Below are positions 12,881 to 25,889 of a stretch of 64,000 nt of DNA, piece by piece; the first letter of the stretch is position 1, and every line of letters starts with the position of its first letter. The notes under the pieces are model-generated. The model searched no databases. It was not told the origin of the DNA and saw only the letters and a list, made by a program, of their open reading frames with translations. Location: the NCBI GenBank assembly GCA_963678705.1, contig OY783220.1:11925001-11989000 (forward strand), read 5' to 3'. A program made the translations under genes and the position numbers. Source of the DNA: Panorpa germanica. Its lineage: Eukaryota; Arthropoda; Insecta; Mecoptera; Panorpidae.

Positions 12881-14949
12881 CTATGTGCATCTCGACGCAA
12901 TGTTGGTTGCATATGTGACATATGTAGATGCAGATTTATGCGAAGGACCGTGTGCGTGCACTGGGTGTTGTCATGGTGATGTGCCGATGGATTTATGTCA
13001 TATTTACTTGTGTAGAAACCACGTCTTCCAAGGAATAGGAAGAAACATGTCTAAATACAAGTTGGGAATAATTGGAATCATGTCCAGCAAAGAATCCGAG
13101 GAAGATGATTCTACAAGAAACTACAGATAGATATAACGGATGTATATTTCTTTCTACGAATGACGTCAGAAATACGGCGAGCAAAAACTGGCCAGGAAAC
13201 TAAAATTTAATAGTCATACCTTCGTAAATTTTTCCAATAAAGCACTACCCCCAAAACTATTAGATAACAATTAGTAATATTTAACCTAAAAGAGCTATTT
13301 ATGGCTAATCTAAATGCCTTTAATCGTTACAAACGACTTTTTAAGATTTTGTAATCGTAATGCCGGCAGTTCAGTCTCGGCGAGACATTTATCAAAACAT
13401 TTCTCGCCACAAACATTGCCTCTCGTTTCCATTGACTTGTGTCGAAAGATCGCTCATCAACCGAAGCAAGCCAACATGAGATGAGAGCACTCAAGGCAGG
13501 TTCAAAACTAGGCGAGAGCTACTGTATACACCCAATCACGCCTGTCTCAGCGAGTGTGAACTGCGAAGTGAATGAAGATTGTCTTGCAGTGCAGTTTTAC
13601 ACTTGTTAGCTTTCCACAAGTTAATTCAAATGTAATTGGGTTTTTTTAAGAAGTTTTAAGAGCATAAAAGGGTAAATTAGTTATTAAAAACGGAGTAGAA
13701 TATGTCACAAAGTGTTATATATTAGGTAAAGCTTTTGTTATAGTATATTAACCTTAACTACATGTAACTAAAGAATGATTTTAGTCCATTTACTTATCCC
13801 CATCACAAGCTCGGTCCTATATGCCGTGCAAAAACTACACAATTTGTCTGTAGTAACTCTGAAACATTCCGCATCTTAAATTATTCTTAAAGTTCAACAT
13901 CAACAAGCTGCGTTGTGTGTCACTAGGTATATAGGTTAGATGCATCCCCTCAATGCATTTGCTGGGGGGCATTTACTAGAGAGATGGGCACTCGAGATCT
14001 ATTTGCTTCCCCAGTAGTACGCATGGCAACTCTCCTTTATATGAACCACCCCGTAAAGACAAAGAGATATCCCATGCCTGCAACATCAACGGCATCCGTT
14101 GATGCATACAAGGTAGGCTGAAAGGTTGTTGTACTCTTGAAAGAAATAAGTACAATGTGTAAATATTAAAATATTGATTTTCTCTTTTATGATATATGTA
14201 ATTGTAATTTTAAAAGATCCTGCTTGGCTTGTGCTTAATATAACCTGATACATGGCATGAATTCGCACTGTTCGAGGTCGTGTTATACAGGGGACTATTG
14301 TCATACATACGTCTATTTTTATAAGAATTGTTTTGCTCGAATTTCAGTTGCTATGTACATCATCGTATCGAACAATCGGACAATGTATCTGATGTCATAG
14401 ATTGGTATGAGGGATGTTTCAAGGGGATGTTGGTATCTTCATCCCACCACCCTCTCATAAACAGCACCCTCTGTTAATCAACCAGGATTAATCCTCAATT
14501 GAACTGGAGATGTTAACGAGATGTATTTCTGCATGTTGTGTTCTATTACTGCAGCTACACGGACACGGATACGGACGTGCCTTGTGCTGCCTAATTACTG
14601 CCAATAGCAGCTGGAAATGATCAAAACAGTAAGATACGTTGTTGATTGTATCTAGTTATAGTATTGATAGTGTTAAATATAGGTGGACATTCCATACGAA
14701 TAAATATGATGCATCTAGTTTGATGCAATGTGCAGTAGTGGATTTAGGCCCCTTCCTGTTATTTTGCTTTAAGTCTGTTTGTTTAGAATATTAGAGAAGA
14801 CATTTCTCGGTATAGTGCCTTAAAATATTCATTTACTTTAATTGAAAACTATTAATAAATTTTGAAAATCCAGACGGTGATATATAACAGAAATTTCTGC
14901 CAAAATATATTGTAGCATTGGATTTAGAATTGATGTTTTTTTTATTTGT

Positions 14950-15230
14950 GATTTCTCGGGCTTCCTAGACACCTAGCCTTTTATCGCCCCCAATAAAGTT
15001 CTGTTTTTTTCTTAACTTTATATTCCGACAACAAGAATGATCTATTCATGACCACTGCCGTTATAAATTTCGCCTTTGAAGTCCATTTCGATTGGATTGA
15101 CATTTCTGCCTCAGAATGTGGTCAAGATCTGCCTCCTCTTCACCGCTTCACAAGTGTTGATAATGATCTTGTTTCTTGCTAGATGTTTCGGAGCTCCAGT
15201 ATAATTCATTCTTAGTCTTGAGGTCATATC
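14950..15230 (-). pseudogene. Decayed LINE ORF2 C-terminus, third family member
   Basis: The minus strand contains TSRLRMNYTGAPKHLARNKII and, in a shifted frame, EEEADLDHILRQKC, the same C-terminal knuckle as at 7570-7863. At least one frameshift separates the two parts. The 3' end GAAGCCCGAGAAATCACAAA runs into an A-rich tail. The terminal 130 bp also match 3686-3840. Confidence 0.65.
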
Positions 15231-18200
15231 TAACGCGACACTTCTTACTACATTCATCTTTTGAAACTCGATACACAATTAAAATCGCGCCAATCCAAAC
15301 TTGTTATTACAAAAAATATAAAATTAGTTGGGCCGTTAAATCCGTCTCTGCAAATATGTCCTGTATCTCATGTGCTTGCATAGTGTGTAAGCCAGCGATA
15401 TAGAGCCCTATACATCCCTCCTATTCAAAGAGATTCTACTAGAAAGGAAACAAACATAAAACTAACCCCTTAGGGGAATTAATATGGATATTAGTCACGT
15501 GACTTTAAAGTTTGATTTGATTTTCCGTTTTAAAATGTTTCCGATTTGTTATAATAGTGATTGAAAAGCGTTTGACACTGCGACATGGTGTCACATTAAT
15601 GCATCTCAGAATAGTGAACCGGGGTGTGTGGGGAGAGGGGTTAGAGTACCCGTTAACCCAACATGTACCCAGACTGCTTGGCTGTTAGTGATGGCTTGTA
15701 GCTAGCGGGTTTAAATGATGTTAATTCCGTTCCAATGATTCGGTGAAGCCTTTGCTCTTCCAACAAATGTTTCTAAAGTGAAAAAGCCTTTGAGTTTATT
15801 TGATTTGTAAATGTTAGATTTGTTAAAGGGTAATTTAGATGACTGGATTAAACAGCTTTTGAAAAATTTAGAAAAATAGTCTGATCGTCTTATGAAATTT
15901 CAAATTCTTTTTGTAGTAGTTCTAGGACATTGGTTTTGGTAACTACATTTTGTGGTAGAATTGCGAACTAAATCAATTGCAGTTTCACGTAGGTTTATTA
16001 ATAAAAATTAGCAAGTTTTAAGTAGATTTTGTAAAGAGAGGCAGTGAAGAGAAGACATGGATGCCGGAGATATTGAGAAGGAATGACAGTATAGAAACAG
16101 GAGGGAGAGTAGCAGGAGTTGCGAGGAAATAGCAGTAGCAGTTTTGTTTTTATTTTTATAAGGATAAATTTATATTTCTTTTTTCGTTTGGAAGGAGTGA
16201 GAATGTTTAGATTTAATAAGGATCAAAATTGATTTAAGCACAATGACATGTAAATAAATGAGTTAAGGCACAAGAATAATATCAAACAAGAAAGAATCAA
16301 ACTTGTCGGCTCCAGAAATGTTTATGATAGGATTTTTCAATGACCCAATGGATAATATCGATATAAAAGTACTTAATTGATAATTTCACAAAATAGTCTT
16401 TGTAATTGAAAAAGTACCAGAACAAATAAGTCCTGTATTTTTCACACAGCTACTTTTTTTAAGCTTTAATTAATAAAGAAACCTTATCATTTTGACTTCT
16501 AATTAAAAATTTAATCCGAAATGTCTTATTAAAAACACTAAACGAATTTTTTTATGAAACGAAATTTTGACACAAAGTTGCCTTAAAAAATGGGCGTGTT
16601 TACCTAGTATTAAATATAAAAATTTTGACTTGGGGTATCACTTAATGTGCTTAGGTCTAAAGACAATCCATGGAATTGTCATTGTTTTTCAGACGTAAGA
16701 TTAACAGGAGTAACCCTGCGAACTCGCTAAAATTAAAATGATCAATAAATCAATATTTCTTAGATGCTTATTATACTTGTAAACTATCCTTTACAAACCC
16801 TTTTAAAAATGCTTATCCAGCACCAGTTCCAGTTCCAGCTCCAACTCCAGCATCCGCCTCAGCAGGTTATGGGACATTGTTACATTACGTCACGGTTATT
16901 ACAATGACAACTTCAAAAAAGGAACACAGTTTTAATGCGAAACGGTTCGCATGTTTTATGCTTCAAATAGATTTAAATTTAAATGATTTTTATGGTTTTA
17001 AAATGTTCAAAAGCTTTTACGATATACTCGTATTCGTATGTAATAAAATACACGCCTTTACGTTCACATGATTATTTTAATACATTATATTAACATTGTT
17101 ATTGTTATCGAACCTCTAGAGATGGGATGCTGGGTTGGGTACAGCGAGTGCGGAGCGCGGGGATCATCACTGAATGAAAAGCCATTTCTTCTGACGAATT
17201 TAACTTTATTGCAGTCATATTAAACTGTTTTAATAAGCGCATATATTGACTACTACGTACTGATGAATTGGATAATATCGTTACTATAGAGTTTTGGAAA
17301 ATAAGTTGCTTCTAATGTATTACAAAATTAGATTAGTGCGACATAAACATGCACCTTTACTTATGCTATTTTTTTAAATTTTAGGTAGTATTTTTATGAA
17401 ACAAAAATGTTTCAATCCTAAGTCGAAACATCTAAAGAAATTACGATTTTGAATATTTAGTAAATAAATAAAAATAATTAAAAATGGAGTTTAAATAGGC
17501 AAATGAAATAGAATTGAACAATAGACCCTTGTCAAACTGTGTTTGAAATGAAAATGAATTATTGATCTATCAATTTTAAAGAGACACACACTGTCTTGAA
17601 ACACACTTCGTTCTGTTTTAAACTTAGAATCATTTTATTTCTGAACAGAGAACAATTCAATTCTAAGCCGTTCAACAACTTCTAAATTTATAATTCTAAG
17701 TTTATATTCTAAATTAATTAAAACATACCACAGCATTTCTTCAATTAAGAAGCTACTTTAATTGTCGTATATTCTCTGGGTATGTTACACTTTTCAAAGT
17801 TTAAGGGTATTCAACCCTATTGCATTTCATTTCATTGATAATGTTCGATTTTAAAATACCATAAATCATTCGTTCGTTTTCTTTTCTTTAAATTTAAACA
17901 GGGTAATAATTTCTACACCACTACACACAAATATAATTTATCTGTTTTTAATTTGTTGTTTGTATCCTTTTTTTAAATATCTCACGCCGAATTAGCTATC
18001 AACAATCGCAGAGCCATCTCACGGTGATGTTTTGTGTTAATTTGTTGCTTCATAATTCATATTGAAACAGTTTTTATTGTTATTTTTGTTATTATTTGAA
18101 TTTAATAACTGTAAACAGTGTGCTCGTCTGTTGAGGATGGGAAAATAAAGCAGAGGGGGGTTAAAATGTAACGGATATTTTTCATTCATAATTACTGTAA

Positions 18201-18325
18201 TAAAAATTTAATCCGTTTCACACAGAGAGCTGTTAGCGATAATAACTGGTTACGTAAATTCATATATATTTGTAAGATTTATGTAATTTGTATTGGTAAA
18301 CACAAAACATGGATATTACCTTAAA
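15231..18325. other. No gene; purine-rich patch
   Basis: A purine-rich segment at 16037-16140 could be the eroded end of a LINE like that at 9182, but no knuckle motif is readable. Otherwise the stretch is AT-rich. Confidence 0.35.
16816..16852 (+). repeat. Degenerate hexanucleotide minisatellite
   Basis: This is a run of about six imperfect CCAGTT/CCAGCT/CCAACT units. It is not inside a recognisable coding frame. Confidence 0.6.
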
Positions 18326-18403
18326 TATATGTAAAGAAAGTATATATCTTTAGTTGGTACAAAGCTCGTCTGTCGGTTCGTACTCATAGACTCCATAGAT
18401 GAC
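18326..18403 (-). repeat. Dispersed repeat module, deleted copy
   Basis: The reverse complement reads CATCTATGGAGTCTATGAGTA, then after a deletion ACCGACAGACGAGCTTTGTACC and a TTTCTTTACATAT end. It matches the module at 1141-1250 with about 30 bp missing from the middle. The long flanking arms seen around copy 1 are absent. Confidence 0.6.
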
Positions 18404-19300
18404 GTTTGAGAAATAACGGCCAACACAAATGATATTTAGAGTTAACAGAACTCACTGTGCATAATGTTAAGTTATTATAAAATTAGATAGAAAGGAATTG
18501 ACAATTTAAATAATAAAATTTAAATGTCGTTTTTTTGATTTCAGGTAAGATAGTATGATTTAAGTTAAACAGTGTAGTAAATATAATGTGTATGTAAATT
18601 ACTAAAATAAAAGTCTTTGATTTCAAAAGTTACACATAAGTTTGATTTAAAAACTTTGCAGGTCCTTGTTTTAAACGAACGGTAACTTTGAGTGATTCAC
18701 GCTTGGCATACTTTTTAAATACTTAAAACATCCTTTATGAATTTCCTTTCCCATTATCACAAAGTAATACGAAATGTAATTATTTTTCGTAATAATTATC
18801 CTGATAATTTGCTGTTTTAACGGGCGCGATGTAAACAGCATAGGTAATGCCTAAAACACAAACAAAGTGGTACAGTAGTTAAAGGAAGCATCACCAGGAG
18901 GCGCTGGTGTACAGGTACCGTTGAGGGAGAGCATCCTCTGTGATGTCGACGTGCTGAAGGAGTTGATGACGTTGTTAAATGTGCTCTTTATTAATTTTCC
19001 GCGTCACAAATCAAACAGCCAAACCAGCTGCTTGTTGCTTTAATTAGAAATTCATCGTTTAAAATATTTAGCGGTAAAAAGTTAACACAAGGAGCGATGG
19101 GAACAAAGTAGGGAAGATGAACATTGGAGCCTTTCGAATTATTTGTACAGGACAACGGAAAATCGCTGTTTATTTATAGGAACTAATAAATAAATGCTTA
19201 TTTCAGTATCTGGTGGTAAACTATCGTAACTGGGGATCCCGGATAGTACGCCGACGGACCAATCTTCTTTAATACTGATGAATACACCATTGCACACTAT

Positions 19301-19314
19301 ACCACAGCTACACT
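19301..19314. repeat. Target-site duplication, LINE 3' side
   Basis: ACCACAGCTACACT is repeated exactly at 19939-19952. The pair brackets the retrotransposon fragment 19315-19938. Confidence 0.9.
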
Positions 19315-19938
19315 TCATTTTTTTTTTTTCATTTATTAAATTTAATAGCACCTCCTAGGCTTCCGCCCATATGTACTGCTTTTTCCACTTATTCTATCCC
19401 CCTTAATTTTTTACATTTCAATTACATTAATATATAATTATATAGGAACAAATAAAAGATGTACAAAGGAACTTATTATAACTCATTTTATCTAATTTAC
19501 TGTTCAATCTCATCCGCCGTGAAGTTATCCCAATTCCCTTGCTCTAATTCTTCTTCTTCACTTCCTATTACTGTCTCTGCATCTCTTGTTCTTCTTACTT
19601 CATCATTCTTCAATAGCATTTTTCTAGTTTCAAAAATCTCCTTCGTATACTCATTATAGTATCGATACCTAATCTCTTCATTTACTAGATACTCTAGACT
19701 TCCAATTTCTCTGACTTTTATTCTATCTTGAAATTTTACTCTCGCTTCATAGTAGTCTGGGCATTCTTTTAATATATGCATCAGTGTTTCCCGTTCACCA
19801 CATCTGCAACTATCATTACTCTCAACTCCAAGCTGGACTAACTTTGCTTTAATAGATCCATGGCCGCTTACTAAAAAGGATAAATACAGTCCAGGTTGAA
19901 ACCACTTATTTTGCTTTACAAACTTGACATTCTTAATG
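19315..19938 (-). mobile_element. 5'-truncated non-LTR retrotransposon with perfect 14-bp target duplication
   Basis: On the minus strand an uninterrupted frame of about 145 codons (stop near 19497) encodes a C-terminal ORF2 segment, with VSGHGSIKAKL and then CRCGERETLMHILKECPDYYEAR, the knuckle following the RNase H region in I/R1/LOA-like elements. About 160 bp of 3' untranslated sequence follow, with an inverted GGCGGAAGCC-type stem, an AATAAATG signal and an A-rich tail at 19315-19330. Exact duplications of ACCACAGCTACACT on both sides show a target-primed insertion. The open frame and perfect duplication suggest a fairly recent event. The first codons before the element are flanking DNA. 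Confidence 0.9.
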
Positions 19939-19952
19939 ACCACAGCTACACT

Positions 19953-22351
19953 AGAGTATTGTCAGCACTGTATATGTGTCTAAATTGTTTCTTCTCTCAC
20001 CGTTTCGCTCGTAATGAATTAATAAGCACAAGAGTCAGCCTTGGCATGATACGTATGCATCTCAGTAAGTCTCGTAAATATGCGACTGTGAGTAAATAAT
20101 AGTGGTGTTAGATTCATCTTATGATAAAAAGTGTTAATGCGACAAAATACGCAAGAAAACAGTTGCAGTGTGAGAGAACCCTAAGCCTTGTTAAAAAGTA
20201 TTACTTAACAAACTGAGAATATTATTTTTTCTTGAAGTATATTTCCATACATTTACTTTTCAGGTGTATTATGCTAAAGTAATTATACTAAATCGATAAG
20301 GTCTTATTGAATCAAAGTTTATAATTCTTCTAAACTTCCTTTTTGTAACGAATTTAAATAAAATAGACAATTATTTTTCAGATAGACATCAAAGGTATTA
20401 TAACTTGTAAAGGAACAAAAGTAACTCCGCTGTAAAATGTAATCCCGCGTTAACAAAGGATTTTCTTACATTAAGGAACAAATATATTACAAGAATAAAA
20501 TAAGACGAATACGAAAATAAACCAGTGAACTCGAAATATATATAAAAAAAGTTATTTAGATTATCAACAAGGTATTCAAAAATATATTATTCATTTAGAA
20601 ATTTTTTTCAAGAATTGAATTCTAATTTTAAACGCTAATGCTAATAAGCAAATACGTTCAGATAAAACACCAATTTCCTTCTGCACCATATTTAGGTCCA
20701 ACAAAACTATAGCATCAGTAGCATACTGCAAATATGTATACACATTTCAAGCACTTGCTTGTAAGACATGCTAGTAGGTAGCATTTGCTCCATATAAGCA
20801 TGCTTTCGAGGCAACTATTAAATTTGTGTCATAGTCACATAGTTCTCCAGTTTGTTGGCACTGCTCTTAATCTCTTTATATATCTTACTACATGTACTTC
20901 CAAATAAGAGCTTTTCTCTTGCAATTAAAGCCGACTAAACCCCATCATCCCCTTTAACCAGCCACCCCGTGTACAACACAGTCACCCTGCTTGTAAATAT
21001 CACGGATTCTGTTTTAGACGAGTAAAATATACAAGGTATAAGTCAGCCCTAATTAATTATATATTAAAATGAGTGTTTCAAGTAACAAAGCATGCAAGGA
21101 ACCGCAATTATTATAGGGGATGAAACACCACGCAGAGAAAAATAGAAGTGTGATGCTAAAAATGTTATACAAAGTGCACAAATTATGGGATTAATCTCAA
21201 AAATATTCTTAAATCTTTAACAAAGAAAGAATTCAACGAAAAATATAATTAAGGAGTTGAAGATGGGGGGAAATAATTAACGAATATAAATGTAATACCC
21301 GGACCTAGGATTAAAACGGGATTAAAATGTTATTAAGGTTATTATCTAAGGAAAAGAACGTTATTGTTTATTTCTTTTAAAAATCCGACGTAAATTATTT
21401 TTGAAATATTTATGATGATTATGTTTGTGATTAAAGGATCAAGAATTAAAAAAATGTCAAGATTAATTATAAAAATAACTTGTATATAGCACAGTTTAAA
21501 GTAAGTTCCAGTGGCGGTGGTGAATGAGATGCAAGTGTAACTATAATATATTATAATAAAAATATATAATATTCGTATTTAAAGTAAAGTAGATAAATCT
21601 GCCAATTACTAAAGTCTATTTTTAAACAGCTTCCAAGAATTCACAGTATAATTAACTTCAAAATATTCTAAACACGTCAGGGATTTAAATTTGTTCAGTT
21701 CCATGGCAGTGTGCTCTCGAAACACATCGCTGTATCGTAAATTGACACACCTAAGCACAAGCAGACTGACAGACGGCAATCCCATATTAATTGCGGAATT
21801 TACGCGCCCCCCTCACCCTCATCCATGCATCGGCCTACCCAACATGACGCCTGATTAGCTGCTAAGCGGATTGCACAGTGTTAAAAATACACCTAAATGC
21901 AAAACGGAGAGACATTTGTAGCGTATGTAGTAATTATATAAATACTACGTAAATTTAAACAAACGTGAAGTATTAAGGATGTGTTTAGCGTACTGTAGGA
22001 CCTTGGTTATGACATGCAGGAGTTGATATTGAGGACAATGGAGCTAGTGAACTAGGAAACCAAACAAGAGAGGGTTGCACCACCTCGGGTTTAATCTGCT
22101 ACATTAATTAAATGTATTATGTGTAATTATAAAATGTTAATCTTTGATTTATTTTAGGGGTTTATGTTGTTATAAAAGTTTTATGTTGATTAAAAGTCGT
22201 TATAAGTATTACTGCAACATTGGATCAAACAAATACCGATAGATGGCGACAGCGTGAATAGTAAGTATGCAGTTTGACATATTTTGTGCTTTTGTTATAT
22301 TATACAGGTAATAAAAAACATATTACTAAATGGAACTAGATAGCACCTTAG
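19953..22351. other. AT-rich, no recognised feature
   Basis: No frame exceeds 67 codons, and I found no inverted repeat or tRNA-like element. Confidence 0.45.
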
Positions 22352-22932
22352 AATGGGCTTGTGTCCTATGTCTTAATTTCTATAAAAGTGTACTATATAT
22401 TGATAAAGTTGGTCAATAGAACCTCAAATGTTCAATTACTTTTTAATAACTCCTTATATTTCAAGAGATATTAACAATTAAAAAAGTCATTTTGTTTCTT
22501 TAATTATTAAAGGGATTCAACGTTGTACACATTCCAAATGCATGCAACAACACAACCGCTACCTACCTTACAGCTCATAAATCTAGGCTATATGTATTTA
22601 TATATCAAAATATCAAATATTATTTACGGCTATTTCAAGGAACAATAAAATTTCAATATTATGTCTGCCGTAACAGGGTTAAATAAAATAAAAACGTATT
22701 ATTCTTTGACTTGACTTGATTATTTCGACTACCAACAGCTACAAAACATTACCACAGCACTGACCTACTCAACAAACCATTTCCAGCGCTAAAACTACAA
22801 TTCAAACTTTTAATTGCTATATCTCCGTCAACATTTAGATATTTAATAGATACGCCAATACACATTTATTAACATCAATTTCAATCAACAGTTGAAAAAT
22901 CGACCACTAAAAAATGAGGACACAAGCCCATT
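22352..22932 (+). mobile_element. Family A MITE, full-length copy
   Basis: This 581-bp copy has AATGGGCTTGTGTCCT at the left and the inverted GGACACAAGCCCATT at the right. It shares its interior (for example AACGTTGTACACATTCCAAA and AATATTATGTCTGCC) with copies 38417 and 56871. No target-site duplication is obvious. Confidence 0.88.
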
Positions 22933-23329
22933 AGATACTACAAGTCAACGCACGGCAAATAAAGCATTGCAGACGACGCTAACGCTTCCTAAAATTTAAA
23001 TTATTGCTGGCTAAGTAATGTGGAACACAGGTGTACTTTCCTGCTAACCAAGATTCTAAAAATAATCAAACTTATCTAATTAACTAATTAAAGTCAATCC
23101 TATATTGTCAAATTATACGGTGAAGTATATAGGCCATAGACAGTTAAACCAGTGAACAGAATTCCTTTCTCTTAAAATGAAGATAAATGTCTTACCCCGA
23201 CGAGTGGCGGCGCCACATGTGTTTTTTGTCGCAGCGCAATGGGTAGTTGACTAATTCCAGTAGTTCGAAACGTCGAGATAAACCAGCCCTATAACTGGAG
23301 GACCATTTCGTCAATGGGGTTGTGTTTAT

Positions 23330-23400
23330 ATCAACTTGATGGTGAATTCGATTCCAGGGCTCCTAACGGGCCGCTCTAATTGGCACACTGACTAACTACT
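23330..23400 (-). repeat. Possible tRNA-derived SINE relic
   Basis: The minus strand reads GTGTGCCAATTAGAGCGGCC, then TTAGGAGCCCTGGAATCGAATTCACC. This gives A-box-like and B-box-like motifs at roughly tRNA spacing, but no complete cloverleaf forms. Confidence 0.35.
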
Positions 23401-23790
23401 CTCATTTAGTTAATTTAATCTTTCTTCTTATGTTGACGTTAAGGGTGCGTTTTTAATAATATGAGATCTCTATTTATTTAACATTTTATATAAAAAAATC
23501 TTATCAAAATATAAAGTTCAGTGCTATTAGAATCCTAAAATAACTTTTTCTTGAATTAATACAATTACGAACACGTTCTTCTCTTGGATTACTAAGATCA
23601 TAATCTTTTAAGAATGAATACAGTTAAAGAATTATTACCTTTAGTTTTTTGTATATTTTGAAACAAAGAAATAAACTTGAAACTTTTTTAAATTTAATAT
23701 AATATAACCATGTTTCCTGTAAAATGTTACAGAGTAGTGTTTTAAACCGGCCCCACACTGTAGACATGCTTGTCTTAAATGTAATAGTGC

Positions 23791-23824
23791 CAATCTTTAG
23801 AATTCCTATAAATTCTAAAGATTG
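23791..23824. repeat. Perfect 14-bp inverted repeat, 6-nt loop
   Basis: CAATCTTTAGAATT, CCTATA, AATTCTAAAGATTG form a perfect hairpin. A related half, TTCTAAAGATAGAGGATA, recurs near 24241. It lies 50 bp before a TTAA-inserted element. Confidence 0.7.
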
Positions 23825-23874
23825 AGGATAAAATATTTATATAATTTCATTATCTCATGAACTATATATTTTAA

Positions 23875-24202
23875 GGTGAAACAAAACTTGACCATTTTTT
23901 CTCTCGAAATATAGATGGCGATACTATACAGCAGGTTAAATATTATAAAGAAAAACCAAGTTTTCTTTTGTTTAAATTGTTTTATGTAAGTAACTATAAA
24001 CGCGAATCAAAATCTAAAGCTGCAATTAGTTAGATGAATAACGTATCTACATTTCAAGCTTCTTCCACTGACTTTTAATGAGTTGGAACCGCAAAAATAA
24101 GTTTTGAAAATGAGTATTGCTATATTTTCCAGTTAAATTCTAATTTTTATATGACTAGTAACATTTCTAAGGGTTTGTCATAAATTTTATAACCTTTATT
24201 TA
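23875..24202 (+). mobile_element. Family B (TTAA-inserted, piggyBac-like) left part
   Basis: TTAA (23871-23874) precedes GGTGAAACAAAACTTGACC and about 330 bp that match 47675-48005 and 51291-51615, including TAAACGCGAATCAAAATCTA and GACTTTTAATGAGTTGGAA. The right terminus of the complete copy is absent. TTAA targets and GGTGAAA-type ends suggest mobilisation by a piggyBac-class transposase; none is encoded here. Confidence 0.7.
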
Positions 24203-24925
24203 GTGAATCCAATGTTAGAGGCAACAGAGATTCTTTTTAATTCTAAAGATAGAGGATATAAATTATCCGCCGCTGTTTTTTTTAATTATGCCCTTGACTT
24301 TTATTTGCCATAGCCACCATCAAACAAAACATTTATAATTCTATTTTAGTATTATCTAAATATTGAAATAATACACTAATTAATTTTGGATCACTTAACA
24401 AAAATTTAGAATTAACAGGGAAAGTTTTAAAGCCATCTAATATTTCACTATTGAATTTTGATCTTTGTAGATTATAATATAATTATCCGATGCTGTAATT
24501 ATCATGTCTAATTTTATTCATTGTTCTTGTATTATCCAGCAAGAAAAACGCAACCTACCATTGGTAAATGTACAATATCAGACCAGAGCCCTAATACCAT
24601 TTTTAACTGTCTCTCTGTTGTCACTAATTCAGTGGATTGTTGGCTACGTAGTTTTAGAGATACGGGAAATTCGAGTTGAACGAATAATAGGGAGACAAAT
24701 AGAGAGATTAGAACACATCACCGTTGATTGCGGGAATCGCAACAAGAGAAACCATCTATGTTGACAAAAAGCAATTAAAAAATATACAAATCTACATCAG
24801 GTAACATCATTTATGTAAATTTTAAATAAACCGTTTTAATACAAGTATTTTGCATCATTTAATTTGTTTCTATATGTAACTAACCACTAACCACGAAAAA
24901 GTTATTATAACAATGTAGTTTAACT

Positions 24926-25665
24926 AGCTTCTACCCCCGTCGCAAGCGACGTCTGTCTTTTGTGTGTGGCTTGAACTTCATATAAAAATTTAAATTCCAC
25001 TAGAGTTTACCCCCGTCCTAAAGCGACGTCTTTTTGGCGTGTATCATTTGAATCCAATAAAATAATTTGTAATTAAATTTCATATTTAACTCTATTTTAA
25101 AATTGAAATAATAAACTCGCACACATATACATTGACATATATAAATTGACTAAAAAAATATATTTTTTTCATCAAAATAAAAAATATTTTCAATTTATGC
25201 GTTATTTGACCAATTTTTTTTCAAAATTTGGAATTCTTTTTTAGGTTGAAATTTTGAATTTTATTTTATTAATAATATACTTAATTATTCTAGAATCCAG
25301 AATATGAACTTTCCCCAAAGTTCGCTACCGGGCCCCCGTATTTCTTCAACCCCCTCTTTTTCAATTTTTGAGAAATGTTAGCATTGAATACCTTAATACA
25401 CATGCAAAATTTCAACTTTCTATCTTTTACGAATAAAAAGTTATAGATCAAAAAGTAAAATTTTTTTTTTATTTTTTCCAAAATAACGGGTTTCCAGGAA
25501 ATTCAGGGAAAAATTCGGGGATGCCAAAAGTCTTAAAATTTTTTTTTACGAAATAGCAAACTTTCAAAAACATTGACGGAGCCGTTTTCATTCTACCATT
25601 CGAATTTCAGCAACAAACAAACATATAAATATACACTTGGAACATTATAATTTAGTTTAATAATC
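24926..25665 (+). repeat. Possible old LINE remnant with duplicated GC-rich motif
   Basis: Two related motifs, ACCCCCGTCGCAAGCGACGTC (about 24933) and ACCCCCGTCCTAAAGCGACGTC (about 25009), are followed by AT-rich DNA and a 3' part with CAGCAACAAACAAACATATA. This resembles the 3' region of decayed RTE-like elements in insects, but no protein frame supports it. Confidence 0.3.
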
Positions 25666-25889
25666 CTTAGAAGTGCATAAATGCTTAACGAGTATTATAT
25701 AGAAAAAGATATAATACATTATAACAAAAGACAGTTATTTGTAGATATATATGGAGTATACTCCTGGCTCCTCTTAAATTCCACAGTCACAACCAAAGTA
25801 TTAATAGATTTTCTAGAGTTGATTCGGCAATTGATATATCAAGCCAAGCGGTATATAGAATATCACAACTCTGGCAACACTTACAATCA

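Larger units (their letters stand above)
9706..14949. other. Long gene-free stretch
   Basis: Apart from the palindrome at 11836 and the TG run at 12867, nothing is recognised. Overlapping frames at 12707-13184 follow the TG-rich composition and look spurious. A patch with higher G+C at 13350-13620 has no coding signal. Confidence 0.4.

Noticed and set aside
12707-13184. Overlapping frames on both strands near the TG run
   Set aside because: Their Cys/Val/Met-rich or His/Thr-rich content follows from TG/CA composition.
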